Below are positions 50,777 through 59,385 of a stretch of DNA of 64,000 bases, one piece after another (position 1 is the stretch's first letter; every line of letters begins with the position of its first letter). Origin of the DNA: Bradyrhizobium sp. Ai1a-2 (GTDB taxonomy: Bacteria > Pseudomonadota > Alphaproteobacteria > Rhizobiales > Xanthobacteraceae); the NCBI RefSeq assembly GCF_000426245.1, contig NZ_AUEZ01000026.1, positions 1-64,000 of the forward strand. The letters run 5' to 3'. The position numbers and the translations under genes are program-made. The notes beneath the pieces were generated by a model, which saw nothing but the letters and a program-made list of their open reading frames with translations, searched no databases and was not told the DNA's origin.

Positions 50777-51259
50777 ATGCGATTACTCGTCATCGCAGTC
50801 GGCCGATTGAAGCAGGGCCCGGAGCGGCAACTGGCGGAGCGCTATCGCGAGCGCTTCGACGACGTCGGCCGCAAGCTCGGCTTCCGCGGCCTGGACGTTC
50901 ATGAAATTTCGGAAAGCCGCGCGCGCGATGCCGCAACAAGGATGGCGGAGGAAGCGGCGGCGATCTTGGCGCTGATCCCGGAAAAGCATGTGCTCGTTGC
51001 GCTGGACGAACGCGGCGAGAACGTCGACAGCTCGGCATTTGCCGGGTATCTCGGGCGCTGGCGGGACCAATCGGTCGCCAACACTATTTTCGTCATCGGC
51101 GGCGCGGACGGACTTTCGCCTGATTTGCAGCGCAAGGCCAAGCTGCGCGTCGCATTCGGCGCAGCAACTTGGCCGCACCAGATGGTCCGCGTCATGCTTC
51201 TGGAACAGATTTATCGGGCGGCGACGATTTTGGCCGACCACCCCTATCATCGCGCGTGA
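50777..51259 (+). CDS. rlmH: 23S rRNA pseudouridine-1915 N3-methyltransferase
   Basis: The 160-residue SPOUT-fold methyltransferase modifies the large-subunit rRNA on assembled 70S ribosomes. The signature motifs FVIGGADGLSPDL and the C-terminal MLLEQIYRAATILADHPYHR form the knotted cofactor site. It is the usual neighbour of rsfS. The stop TGA lies close to the envC start candidates (GTG at 51256 overlaps by four bases). Confidence 0.97.
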   Translation: MRLLVIAVGRLKQGPERQLAERYRERFDDVGRKLGFRGLDVHEISESRARDAATRMAEEAAAILALIPEKHVLVALDERGENVDSSAFAGYLGRWRDQSVANTIFVIGGADGLSPDLQRKAKLRVAFGAATWPHQMVRVMLLEQIYRAATILADHPYHRA

Positions 51260-51288
51260 ACCGACAAGAGAAAGCGCTGAACAATCCG

Positions 51289-52665
51289 ATGCCGTCGCTG
51301 CGCGACCTTCACCGTTATCCCAACACCGCGCGCCGACGCCGGTATCCGGCATCCTCGCTCCCCCTCCCGGTCGTGTTGTTGTCGGCGAGCCTTGCGACGG
51401 CCGCGATCGCGCAAACAGCGCCGCAGCCGCAGCAGACGGCGGCAACCGCGCCCTCGCCCGACGCCATCAAGCAGCGGGAGCAGGAACTTGAGGCCGCCCG
51501 CGAGCAGCAGCGAAAAGCGACCGAGCTGCAGGAGAAAATGAAGGCCGACATTGCCGCGATCGGCCAGGACCGCAGCAAGCTCAACCAGCAGATCATCGAC
51601 ATTGCAGGCCAGGTGCGCGGGGTCGAAGGTCGGATTGTCGATGCTGAGGCGCGGCTGCGCCCGCTCGACGGCCGCGAGCAGGAGATCCGCGCCTCGCTCG
51701 ATTCACGCCGCGCCGAGATCATCGAGGTGCTGGCGGCGCTGCAGCGCGCCGGCCGGCGCACGCCGCCGGCCCTGCTGGTGCGGCCAGAAGACGCACTCCA
51801 GTCGCTGCGGACCGCGATGCTGCTCGGAGCGGTCGTACCCGAATTGAGGGGGCGCGCGGAAAAGCTGACCGCCGACCTCGGCGAGCTGGTTGCATTGCGC
51901 AAGACCATCGCCAGCGAGCGCGATGCAATGGCGCGCGACCGCGACAAGCTGAAGGAGGACCAGGTCCGGCTCGCGGCGCTTGTCGAGGAGCGGCAACGTC
52001 AGCAAAGCGCGGTCGAAAAGGACATGGAAGCGGAAGGCGCGCGCGCCATCGCCCTGTCCAAGCAGGTTGACAGCCTGCAGGGCCTGATCGCCAAGATGGA
52101 ACAGGATGTAAAGAGCGCCGCGAAAGCGGCCGCCACCGCCAATCTGCAGGGAACGCCCGCCGCACCGAACGGCAAGCCCAATCTGGGCGCTTTGAAGGAT
52201 TCGGCGCGGCTGAGCCCGGCGGTCGCCTTTGCCTCCGCCAAGGGGCTGTTCGCCTATCCCGTTAACGGTACCAGGATTCGTGATTTTGGCGGGTCCGACG
52301 GAGCTGGCGGCGTGCAAAAAGGCATTTCTTTGGCAGCCCTGCCCGGTGCCCAGGTCACAACCCCGTGTGACGGCTGGGTCGTCTATGCCGGCCCCTTCCG
52401 AAGCTACGGTCAACTCTTGATCCTCAACGCCGGGGGCGGGTATCATGTTTTGATCGCCGGGATGGAGCGTATTTCGGTAAACATCGGCCAGTTTGTACTT
52501 ACGGGGGAGCCGGTCGCGACCATGGGGTCTACATCCCAGGTTGCGTCCATTTTCGCGACAAACGCGAGCCAACCCGTGCTCTATGTCGAGTTCCGTAAGG
52601 ACGGCACTCCAATTGATCCAGGCCCATGGTGGGCCGCAAATGAAGGCGAAAAGGTTCGCGGATGA
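51289..52665 (+). CDS. envC: EnvC-type murein hydrolase activator (degenerate LytM)
   Basis: The protein of about 458 residues has an N-terminal hydrophobic segment (SLPLPVVLLSASLATAAIAQ), long coiled coils (roughly residues 55-160 and 200-290) and a C-terminal M23-like domain. The zinc His/Asp pair of active LytM is missing (GGVQKGISLAALPG) and the later HxH is also lost, so it should activate amidases rather than cut peptidoglycan itself. The start is the ATG at 51289; a GTG at 51256 would overlap rlmH. It is coupled with ctpA by a four-base ATGA overlap. Confidence 0.88.
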   Translation: MPSLRDLHRYPNTARRRRYPASSLPLPVVLLSASLATAAIAQTAPQPQQTAATAPSPDAIKQREQELEAAREQQRKATELQEKMKADIAAIGQDRSKLNQQIIDIAGQVRGVEGRIVDAEARLRPLDGREQEIRASLDSRRAEIIEVLAALQRAGRRTPPALLVRPEDALQSLRTAMLLGAVVPELRGRAEKLTADLGELVALRKTIASERDAMARDRDKLKEDQVRLAALVEERQRQQSAVEKDMEAEGARAIALSKQVDSLQGLIAKMEQDVKSAAKAAATANLQGTPAAPNGKPNLGALKDSARLSPAVAFASAKGLFAYPVNGTRIRDFGGSDGAGGVQKGISLAALPGAQVTTPCDGWVVYAGPFRSYGQLLILNAGGGYHVLIAGMERISVNIGQFVLTGEPVATMGSTSQVASIFATNASQPVLYVEFRKDGTPIDPGPWWAANEGEKVRG

Positions 52666-54029
52666 TGCGCAAGACTTCTGTAATTCTCCTCAGCGCCGCA
52701 TGCGGTGCAGCGTTGACGCTGTTCGTTACTCAACCGCGCGCCGTGCTGATGGGATCGAGCGCACGCGCCGCGACGTCGGACACCTACCGCCAGCTCAATC
52801 TGTTCGGCGACGTGTTCGAGCGCGTCCGCAGCGACTATGTCGAGAAGCCCGATGACAGCAAGCTCGTGGAAAGCGCCATCAGCGGCATGCTGGCCGGGCT
52901 TGATCCGCACTCGAGCTACATGGACGCCAAGAGCTTCCGCGACATGCAGGTGCAGACCCGCGGAGAGTTCGGCGGCCTCGGCATCGAGGTCACGATGGAA
53001 GACGGGCTGATCAAGGTCGTCTCCCCGATCGACGACACCCCCGCGTCGAAGGCCGGCATCATGGCCAACGACATCATCACCACGCTCGACGACGAGGCGG
53101 TGCAGGGCCTGACCCTGAACCAGGCTGTCGAGAAGATGCGCGGGCCGGTGAACACCAAGATCCGGCTGAAGATCATCCGCAAGGGCCAGGACAATCCGAT
53201 CGAGGTCACGCTGGTGCGTGACAACATCCGAGTCCGCTCGGTGCGTGCGCGCGTCGAGGCCGACGATATCGCCTATATCCGCATCACCACCTTCAACGAG
53301 CAGACCACCGAAGGCTTGAAGAAGGAGATCGCCAATCTTCAGAACCAGATCGGCGACAAGCTGAAGGGCTACGTCATCGACCTCCGCAACAATCCCGGCG
53401 GTCTGCTGGAGGAAGCCGTGACGGTCTCCGACTCCTTCCTGGAGCGCGGCGAGATCGTCTCGACCCGCGGGCGCAACGCCGAGGAAACTCAGCGCCGGGC
53501 CGCCCACGCGGGCGACCTGACCAAGGGCAAGCCGGTGATCGTGCTGATCAACGGCGGCTCGGCCTCGGCCTCCGAAATCGTCGCCGGCGCGCTGCAGGAC
53601 CACAAGCGCGCGACGCTGGTCGGCACCCGCTCCTTCGGCAAGGGGTCGGTGCAGACCATCATCCCGCTCGGCAGCGGCAATGGCGCGCTGCGGCTGACCA
53701 CGGCGCGCTACTATACGCCGTCAGGCAAGTCGATCCAGGCCAAGGGCATCGTGCCCGATATCGAAGTGCTGCAGGACGTGCCGGACGAATTGAAGGCTCG
53801 TACCGACACCAAGGGTGAGGCCTCGCTGCGCGGCCATCTGAAATCCGACGGCGACGAGAAGACCGGCTCGCAGTCCTACGTGCCGCCGGACGCCAAGGAC
53901 GACAAGGCGCTCAAGCTGGCCGACGACCTCCTGCATGGCATCAAGTCCACCGCCAGTTCAGCGCCGCCGCCCGCGAGCGGCGACAAGGCTGCGGTCGACA
54001 ACAAGCCGGGCAGCAAGGCCGCGAACTGA
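52662..54029 (+). CDS. ctpA: C-terminal processing peptidase (S41, CtpA)
   Basis: The 455-residue periplasmic protease has an N-terminal signal segment and a PDZ domain (about 95-180, LGIEVTMEDGLIKVVSPIDD). Its S41 catalytic core has the Ser in NGGSASASEIVAGAL and the general base Lys in FGKGSVQTIIPLG. It trims or degrades cell-envelope substrates after binding C-termini. Its start overlaps the envC stop region, so the two are coupled; peptidases of this class often control murein hydrolases or activators. A strong terminator follows. Confidence 0.94.
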   Translation: MMRKTSVILLSAACGAALTLFVTQPRAVLMGSSARAATSDTYRQLNLFGDVFERVRSDYVEKPDDSKLVESAISGMLAGLDPHSSYMDAKSFRDMQVQTRGEFGGLGIEVTMEDGLIKVVSPIDDTPASKAGIMANDIITTLDDEAVQGLTLNQAVEKMRGPVNTKIRLKIIRKGQDNPIEVTLVRDNIRVRSVRARVEADDIAYIRITTFNEQTTEGLKKEIANLQNQIGDKLKGYVIDLRNNPGGLLEEAVTVSDSFLERGEIVSTRGRNAEETQRRAAHAGDLTKGKPVIVLINGGSASASEIVAGALQDHKRATLVGTRSFGKGSVQTIIPLGSGNGALRLTTARYYTPSGKSIQAKGIVPDIEVLQDVPDELKARTDTKGEASLRGHLKSDGDEKTGSQSYVPPDAKDDKALKLADDLLHGIKSTASSAPPPASGDKAAVDNKPGSKAAN

Positions 54030-54050
54030 TCGGCCACCACGCATTCAGAC

Positions 54051-54078
54051 AAAGGGCGGCCCTTTCGGCCGCCCTTTT
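54051..54078 (+). terminator. Rho-independent terminator after ctpA
   Basis: AAAGGGCGGCC (54051-54061) pairs with GGCCGCCCTTT (54067-54077) over a five-base loop. TTTT follows, with T-rich sequence after it. It lies 22 bases beyond the ctpA stop. Confidence 0.85.
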
Positions 54079-54093
54079 CATTTGGAAGGTGTC

Positions 54094-54208
54094 GTAGCCC
54101 GGGTGAAGCGGAGTCCCCGTAGCCCGGGTGGAGCGCAGCGTAACCCGGGACCGCTGCTCAATGCGGGGGCGAAGTCCCCGGGTTGCGCTGCGCTCCACCC
54201 GGGCTACA
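54094..54208. repeat. Palindromic repeat, family A (partly duplicated arm)
   Basis: The left arm GTAGCCCGGGTGAAGCGGAG is followed by a second GTAGCCCGGGTGGAGCGCAG, and the right arm is GCGCTCCACCCGGGCTAC. It lies between the ctpA terminator and the deacetylase gene. Confidence 0.75.
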
Positions 54209-54272
54209 GGGCCGACCTTCTCTGCAACCGGCTACCACGTGCTATCGTCGGTGCAGCTGATTCGGGGGGTTC

Positions 54273-55469
54273 ATGGCAGAGGCGGCTGACGAGCTGAGCG
54301 CACCGCTCGGACAGGAAACCGTGGCCAAAAAGCGCCGGTTTCAGGTGCCGTTCACGGCCATGCAGGCGCTCGCGGTGGTGCTCGGCCTGATTCTGGTCGC
54401 CTTCGCCGGCGTCGCCTTGTTCAACGACGATCCACTCGGCGGCGAGCCGGTCGCCCATATCGCCTTGCGCAAGGTGCCGGTAGCAGAAGAAAAACCCGCG
54501 GCGGCCGGCCCTCCCGCCGAGCCTGCAGCGAAATCGCCGCCCAAGCCGGCCGCTGGCGAGGGCAGGACTGTTACGATCATCGATGGCTCAAGCGGCGCGC
54601 GGCATGACGTCGTGATCGGCGGCGACGCCGCCGACAAGGCCGAGTCCGACGCCGCACCTGGGCCGATGGCCGGCATTGACCAGCGCCTTCTGGAAAAATC
54701 GCGCTACGGCATGATCCCGGTGGTCGCCGACGGCTTGAAGCCGTTCACGGTCTATGCGGCCGATGCCGACCGCGCCAAGGCGGCGAAAATGCCTGTGGTG
54801 GCGATCGTGGTCGGTGGACTCGGCGTCGGGGCCGCCAAGACCACCGACGCCATCATGAAGCTGCCGCCGGCGGTAACGCTGGCCTTCACGCCCTATGGCG
54901 CCGATCCGACAAAGCTTGCCGAACGGGCGCGGGCGCAGCGCCACGAGATCCTGCTGCAGGTCCCGATGGAGCCGTTCGATTACCCGGACAATGATCCGGG
55001 CCCCCAGACCCTGCTCACGACCCTGAACGCGGAACAGAATCTCGATCGGCTCTATTGGCACTTCAGCCGCATCCAGGGCTATGCCGGCATCGCCAATTTC
55101 ATGGGCGCCCGTTTCGTGGCGACCGACCCGGTGATGCAGCCGATCATGCGGGAAGCGGCCAAGCGCGGTTTGAGCTATTTCGACGACGGCGCCACCCCGC
55201 GCAGTGTCGCGGCCTCTCTCGCCGCCGGCCAGGCGCTGCCCTTTGCCAAAGCCGATTTCACCATCGATGCGGTTCCGACCTCGGTGGAGATCGACCGCGT
55301 GCTGGTCAAACTTGAGACGCTCGCCAAGGAACGCGGCGTCGCGGTCGGCGTGGCATCGGCGCTGCCGATTTCGATCGAGCGCCTTGCGGCCTGGACCAGG
55401 ACGCTGGAAGCGCGCGGCATCCTGCTTGCGCCATTGACAACCGCGATGCTGAAATCAAAATCGAGCTAA
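54273..55469 (+). CDS. Divergent polysaccharide deacetylase family protein
   Basis: The 398-residue protein has one N-terminal membrane helix (about residues 28-50), a Pro/Ala-rich linker and a C-terminal domain of the divergent polysaccharide deacetylase (YibQ/DUF610) family. Family markers include VAIVVGGLGVGAAKTTDAIM, EILLQVPMEPFDYPDNDPGP and YAGIANFMGARFVATDPVMQ. The metal site is altered relative to true deacetylases, so activity is uncertain. YibQ-like genes often lie beside envC-ctpA, as here, which suggests a cell-wall role. Confidence 0.85.
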   Translation: MAEAADELSAPLGQETVAKKRRFQVPFTAMQALAVVLGLILVAFAGVALFNDDPLGGEPVAHIALRKVPVAEEKPAAAGPPAEPAAKSPPKPAAGEGRTVTIIDGSSGARHDVVIGGDAADKAESDAAPGPMAGIDQRLLEKSRYGMIPVVADGLKPFTVYAADADRAKAAKMPVVAIVVGGLGVGAAKTTDAIMKLPPAVTLAFTPYGADPTKLAERARAQRHEILLQVPMEPFDYPDNDPGPQTLLTTLNAEQNLDRLYWHFSRIQGYAGIANFMGARFVATDPVMQPIMREAAKRGLSYFDDGATPRSVAASLAAGQALPFAKADFTIDAVPTSVEIDRVLVKLETLAKERGVAVGVASALPISIERLAAWTRTLEARGILLAPLTTAMLKSKSS

Positions 55470-55571
55470 GCGTTTTCGAGCGAAGTGGATGCCGGTCGCG
55501 TGAAGAAAATGCGTCAAAACAAGGATCTGGAGCTTCGGTTCTGATTCAATCAGAACCGAATATGCTCTAGA
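55469..55571. repeat. Dispersed palindromic repeat, family B (reverse orientation) with hairpin
   Basis: AGCGTTTTCGAGCGAAGTGG begins the copy, right at the deacetylase stop. The far end is a strong hairpin, CGGTTCTGAT/ATCAGAACCG (around 55535-55558), in an outer CTGGAGC/GCTCTAG pair. It is the mutS-type copy in the opposite direction. Confidence 0.75.
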
Positions 55572-55672
55572 GCATCACCCTGATGGCGCGACTTCGGACT
55601 TCCGGACCCGCCCGTCTTTCAGATCACGATCCGCGAGGATGCATCGGGTCATGGTCTCGTCTTTTTGTTGGC

Positions 55673-55718
55673 GCGTGATCGTTTCGGAGAATTGATTGCC
55701 ATTGTTTCCCGATCACGC
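55673..55718. repeat. Palindrome of family C type
   Basis: GCGTGATCG (55673-55681) and CGATCACGC (55710-55718) are perfect nine-base arms. They lie 19 bases before the first rppH gene and could be a repeat or a control site. Confidence 0.5.
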
Positions 55719-55736
55719 TCTGGGAGTCCTGGTCGA

Positions 55737-56243
55737 ATGACGCGTTACGAGGAGCTGCCTTACCGGACCTGCGTCGGCGTGATGCTGCTTAACCGAAACG
55801 GGCTGGTGTTTATCGGACGCCGCGCCGGCGGCATCGAGCATGTCGACGACACTCACATCTGGCAGATGCCGCAAGGCGGCGTGGACCCCGGCGAAGACAC
55901 CTGGGAAGCCGCCAAGCGCGAGCTCTACGAGGAGACCAGCGTCCGCTCGGTCGAGAAGCTCGGCGAAGTCGGCGACTGGCTGATCTACGATATTCCGCGC
56001 ACGGTGGCGGGCCGCGCCTGGAAAGGCCGTTATCGCGGCCAGCGCCAGAAATGGTTCGCGGTGCGCTTCACCGGCAAGGACAATGAGATCGACGTGGAGC
56101 ATCCCGGCGGCGGAGGCCACAAAGCCGAGTTCTCGAACTGGCGGTGGGAGCCGATGCAGAATCTTCCCGAATTGATTGTGCCGTTCAAGCGGCCGGTTTA
56201 CGAACGTGTGGTGCAGGAATTTTCCAGGCTTGCGGGCCGATAG
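55737..56243 (+). CDS. rppH: RNA pyrophosphohydrolase (Nudix), copy 1
   Basis: The 168-residue Nudix hydrolase removes pyrophosphate from 5'-triphosphate RNA and so starts decay. The Nudix box is GGVDPGEDTWEAAKRELYEE with TSV after it: the usual Gly near the end is Ser. The rest of the RppH pattern (MPQGGVDPGED, RYRGQRQKWFAVRF, FSNWRWEPMQNLPELIVPFK) is intact. A GGGAG site lies upstream of the ATG at 55737. A second Nudix gene follows after two bases. Confidence 0.9.
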   Translation: MTRYEELPYRTCVGVMLLNRNGLVFIGRRAGGIEHVDDTHIWQMPQGGVDPGEDTWEAAKRELYEETSVRSVEKLGEVGDWLIYDIPRTVAGRAWKGRYRGQRQKWFAVRFTGKDNEIDVEHPGGGGHKAEFSNWRWEPMQNLPELIVPFKRPVYERVVQEFSRLAGR

Positions 56244-56245
56244 GA

Positions 56246-56749
56246 ATGTCCGAGCAGAAGCTATACCGCCCCAATGTCGGGATCGCGCTGTTCAACACGT
56301 CCGGCAGCGTGCTGATCGGCCACAGATTCAGGGACGATGGTCCGGAAATCATCCTTCCCGGTCTCGAGTGGCAGATGCCGCAGGGCGGCATCGATGCAGG
56401 CGAAGAACCGCGCCAGGCGGTCATTCGCGAACTCTGGGAGGAGACCGGCGCCGTCTCCGCCGACTATCTCGGCGAGACCGACTGGGTCACTTACGAATTC
56501 CCTCCTTACAACGGGCCACCGCATCGTCTCGGCAAATTCCACGGACAACGGCAAAAATGGTTCGCGCTGCGATTCACCGGGCGCGACGAGGAGATCGACC
56601 CGCTGACACCGCGCAACGAACAGCCGGCCGAATTCGATGCCTGGCGCTGGGAGCGGCTCGAAAACGTCGCCGATCTCGTCGTGCCGTTCCGCCGCGAAGT
56701 GTACCGACATGTCGCCCGCAGCTTCGCCGCCTTTGCGCAAGCGCGCTGA
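56246..56749 (+). CDS. RNA pyrophosphohydrolase (Nudix), copy 2
   Basis: The 167-residue paralogue of the preceding gene shares WQMPQGGIDAGEEPRQAVIR and LGKFHGQRQKWFALRFTGRD. Its Nudix box ends RELWEETGA and so is complete. The two copies are clearly divergent (about half identical by eye), so the duplication is old. The ATG at 56246 is two bases past the stop of copy 1, and its TAGGA acts as both stop and ribosome site. One copy may act on RNA and the other on dinucleoside polyphosphates. Confidence 0.85.
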   Translation: MSEQKLYRPNVGIALFNTSGSVLIGHRFRDDGPEIILPGLEWQMPQGGIDAGEEPRQAVIRELWEETGAVSADYLGETDWVTYEFPPYNGPPHRLGKFHGQRQKWFALRFTGRDEEIDPLTPRNEQPAEFDAWRWERLENVADLVVPFRREVYRHVARSFAAFAQAR

Positions 56750-56777
56750 AGCCGGATTGCAGAACGCGGTGAACGCT

Positions 56778-59012
56778 CTACTCCGATAGCGGCAGCTCGG
56801 CGACATCGAGGATGCTGCCCATGCCGTGCCGCAAACGGAGCATGGCGCTGTCTTCGCTCGCGAGGCCGAACGCCAGCATCGAGCGTCCGGTCACGGCATA
56901 GACGTGGCCGAACGGAAAAGTCGGCAGTTGCCCTTCCGGCTGGTTGGTGTCGATCAGCCCCTGCCAATGGTGTCCGTCCGGGACCTGCGGCAGCGTAAAA
57001 TTCACCACGTCATAATGGGCGTTATAGATCAACAGCAGGGTCGCGTCCGATCCGCGACGCTTGATGCCGGTCTCCTGGGCGCGACCATCAAGCAGCATCC
57101 CGAAGCAGCGCACATTGCCGTCCTGCCACTGCTCGACGGTCATCTCCTCGCCCGACGGGGCGAGCCAGGTCACGTCCTTGACGTCAAGCTCTTCATTGTG
57201 GGTGCCGACAAGGAAGCGGCTCCGATAAAGGATCGGAAACGCCTTGCGCATCGCGATCAGCTTTCGCGTGAATTCGCGCAAGGCGCGCCCTTCGGGCGAT
57301 ATCTTCATCCAATCGAGCCAGGCGGTCTCGTTGTCCTGCGCATAGGCGTTGTTGTTGCCTTTCTGGCTGTGACCGAATTCATCGCCAGCGAGCAGCATCG
57401 GCGTGCCGTGCGACACGATCATCGTGGCAAGGAAATTGCGCTTCTGCCGCTCGCGCAACGCGACAATCTCCGCATCCTGTGTCGGACCTTCGACGCCGTG
57501 ATTCCACGAGTAATTGTTGGAATGGCCGTCCCGGTTGTTCTCGCCATTGGCCTCGTTGTGCTTCTCGTTGTAGGAGACGAGATCGTTGAGGGTGAAGCCG
57601 TCATGGGCGGTGACGAAGTTGACGCTCGCCCACGGTTTGCGGCCGCGCTTGTTGAACAGGTCTCCCGAGCCGGTAATGCGCTTGACGAAATCAGCGACCT
57701 GCCCGGCATCCCCCTTCCAGAAGCTTCGCACCGTATCGCGAAATTTGTCGTTCCATTCCGCCCAGCCCGGCGCGAACTGACCGACCTGGTAGCCGCCCGG
57801 GCCGATGTCCCATGGCTCCGCAATCAGCTTGACGTTGGAGAGCACCGGGTCCTGCCGACAGGCATCGAGGAAGCTGCCGCCCTCATCGAAGCCGTAGGGT
57901 TCGCGCGCGAGAATAGTGGCAAGATCGAAACGGAAGCCGTCGACGCGCATCTCCGTTGCCCAGTAACGCAAGGAGTCGGCGACCATCTGCAGCACGCGCT
58001 GGTGCGACAGGTTGACGGTGTTTCCGGTGCCGGTATCGTTGATATAGTAGCGCTTCTGGTCGGGCAGCAGCCGATAGTAGCTCGCATTGTCGATGCCCTT
58101 GAAGGATAGCGTCGGCCCGAGCTCGTTGCCTTCCGCCGTGTGGTTGTAAACCACGTCGAGGATCACCTCGATGCCGTGGGCATGGAACTGGTTGATCATC
58201 TCCTTGAACTCGGTCGCCAAGCCGGTCCGCAGATAGCGCGGATCCGGTGCGAAGAAGGCGAGCGAGTTGTAGCCCCAATAATTGCGCAGGCCTTTGTCGA
58301 CCAGATAGCTGTCGTCGACGAAAGCGTGGATCGGCAACAGCTCTGCGCTGGTGACGCCGAGCGAGCGCAGATACGCTGATACGTTCGGGCAGGCGAGGCC
58401 CGCGAACGTACCGCGATCGGCCTCCGGCACCAGTGGATGCAGCTTGGTGAAGCCCTTCACATGCATCTCGTAGATGATGGTGCGCTCCCACGGTGTCGCG
58501 GGCTTGCGGTCACGGCCCCATGTAAAAGCGGGATCGATCACCCGGCACTTCTGCACCAGATGAACATTGTCGCGGTCATCAAACGACTTGTCCTTGTCGG
58601 GATCGCCGATCTTGTAGCCGAACAGCTCGGGACCCCATTGCAACTGCCCGACCAATTGCCGGGCGTAGGGGTCGATCACCAGCTTGTTGGGATTGAAGCG
58701 ATGGCCTGCGTCCGGTTCATAGGGACCATGGACGCGATAGGCATAAACCAATCCTGGACGCCCGGTCGGCAGGTAGCCATGCCAGACTTCGTCGGTATAT
58801 TCGGGAAGCTCGATCCGCTCGACCTCGGTCTGGCCGGCGTCATCGAACAGACACAGCTCCACTTTGGTGGCGTGCGCTGAAAACAGCGCGAAGTTGACGC
58901 CGAGACCGTCCCAGGTGGCACCCAAGGGAAACGGCCTGCCTTCGCGAACGGCCGAGCGCCGCAGCAACTGCGCCGCCTGCGCGAGCTCACGACCTGCGGC
59001 TGATTTATCCAT
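56778..59012 (-). CDS. glgX: Glycogen debranching enzyme
   Basis: The 744-residue GH13 isoamylase-type enzyme cuts alpha-1,6 branches. An N-terminal CBM48 domain (GATWDGLGVNFALFSAHATK) precedes the barrel with catalytic residues in DGFRFDLATIL (nucleophile Asp), LIAEPWDIG (acid Glu) and FVTAHDGFTLND (Asp), and a beta-sandwich C-terminus. It is the only glycogen gene in the window, next to groEL on the opposite strand. Confidence 0.95.
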   Translation of the reverse strand: MDKSAAGRELAQAAQLLRRSAVREGRPFPLGATWDGLGVNFALFSAHATKVELCLFDDAGQTEVERIELPEYTDEVWHGYLPTGRPGLVYAYRVHGPYEPDAGHRFNPNKLVIDPYARQLVGQLQWGPELFGYKIGDPDKDKSFDDRDNVHLVQKCRVIDPAFTWGRDRKPATPWERTIIYEMHVKGFTKLHPLVPEADRGTFAGLACPNVSAYLRSLGVTSAELLPIHAFVDDSYLVDKGLRNYWGYNSLAFFAPDPRYLRTGLATEFKEMINQFHAHGIEVILDVVYNHTAEGNELGPTLSFKGIDNASYYRLLPDQKRYYINDTGTGNTVNLSHQRVLQMVADSLRYWATEMRVDGFRFDLATILAREPYGFDEGGSFLDACRQDPVLSNVKLIAEPWDIGPGGYQVGQFAPGWAEWNDKFRDTVRSFWKGDAGQVADFVKRITGSGDLFNKRGRKPWASVNFVTAHDGFTLNDLVSYNEKHNEANGENNRDGHSNNYSWNHGVEGPTQDAEIVALRERQKRNFLATMIVSHGTPMLLAGDEFGHSQKGNNNAYAQDNETAWLDWMKISPEGRALREFTRKLIAMRKAFPILYRSRFLVGTHNEELDVKDVTWLAPSGEEMTVEQWQDGNVRCFGMLLDGRAQETGIKRRGSDATLLLIYNAHYDVVNFTLPQVPDGHHWQGLIDTNQPEGQLPTFPFGHVYAVTGRSMLAFGLASEDSAMLRLRHGMGSILDVAELPLSE

Positions 59013-59385
59013 TGGAGAGGCTGCCCTTCAGTTTGATGAACGCCTGCGCCTCACCATCGTTCCCCTGGTCGGCGCTGCGCCTTCGGGGCGACTCTACACC
59101 TAGCCGAGCGGCCCTGCATCGCGGCAAAAAAATCCCGTCTCGCCCTGTTGGAGCGCAATTCTACGTTTTTAGTTCGATTTGCCCCCGGGGCCGGTTCCGA
59201 GGCCCCCGGTCCTGTGACATCATGGAGGAGATCAATCCTGTCGGCCTAGGCGGACAACCGAGGCCTCGGGGAAGGCCGCTTAGAGTAGGATCCGGAAAAA
59301 ATCGATACCGCTTTCCGAAAACGACCATGCTCAAACAAGGACGATAGAACGCAGTTGATCCATCAAGGGGAGAGGAGGAAACGTC
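59013..59385. other. Control region between glgX and groEL
   Basis: These 373 bases separate the divergent glgX and groEL genes. They include a family C-like block at 59287-59337 and the strong GGAGAGGAGGAA site before groEL. I find no groES gene and no CIRCE element (TTAGCACTC/GAGTGCTAA), and nothing else clear. Confidence 0.5.
59287..59337. repeat. Dispersed repeat, family C (partial)
   Basis: The block contains GGATCCGGAAAAAATCGATA and TTCCGAAAACGACCATGCTC, resembling parts of the copies at 1063-1192 and 7256-7290. It lies about 50 bases before the groEL start. Confidence 0.45.

Noticed and set aside
59013..59385. A hidden groES upstream of groEL
   Set aside because: No open frame with GroES motifs exists in the 373-base interval on either strand.
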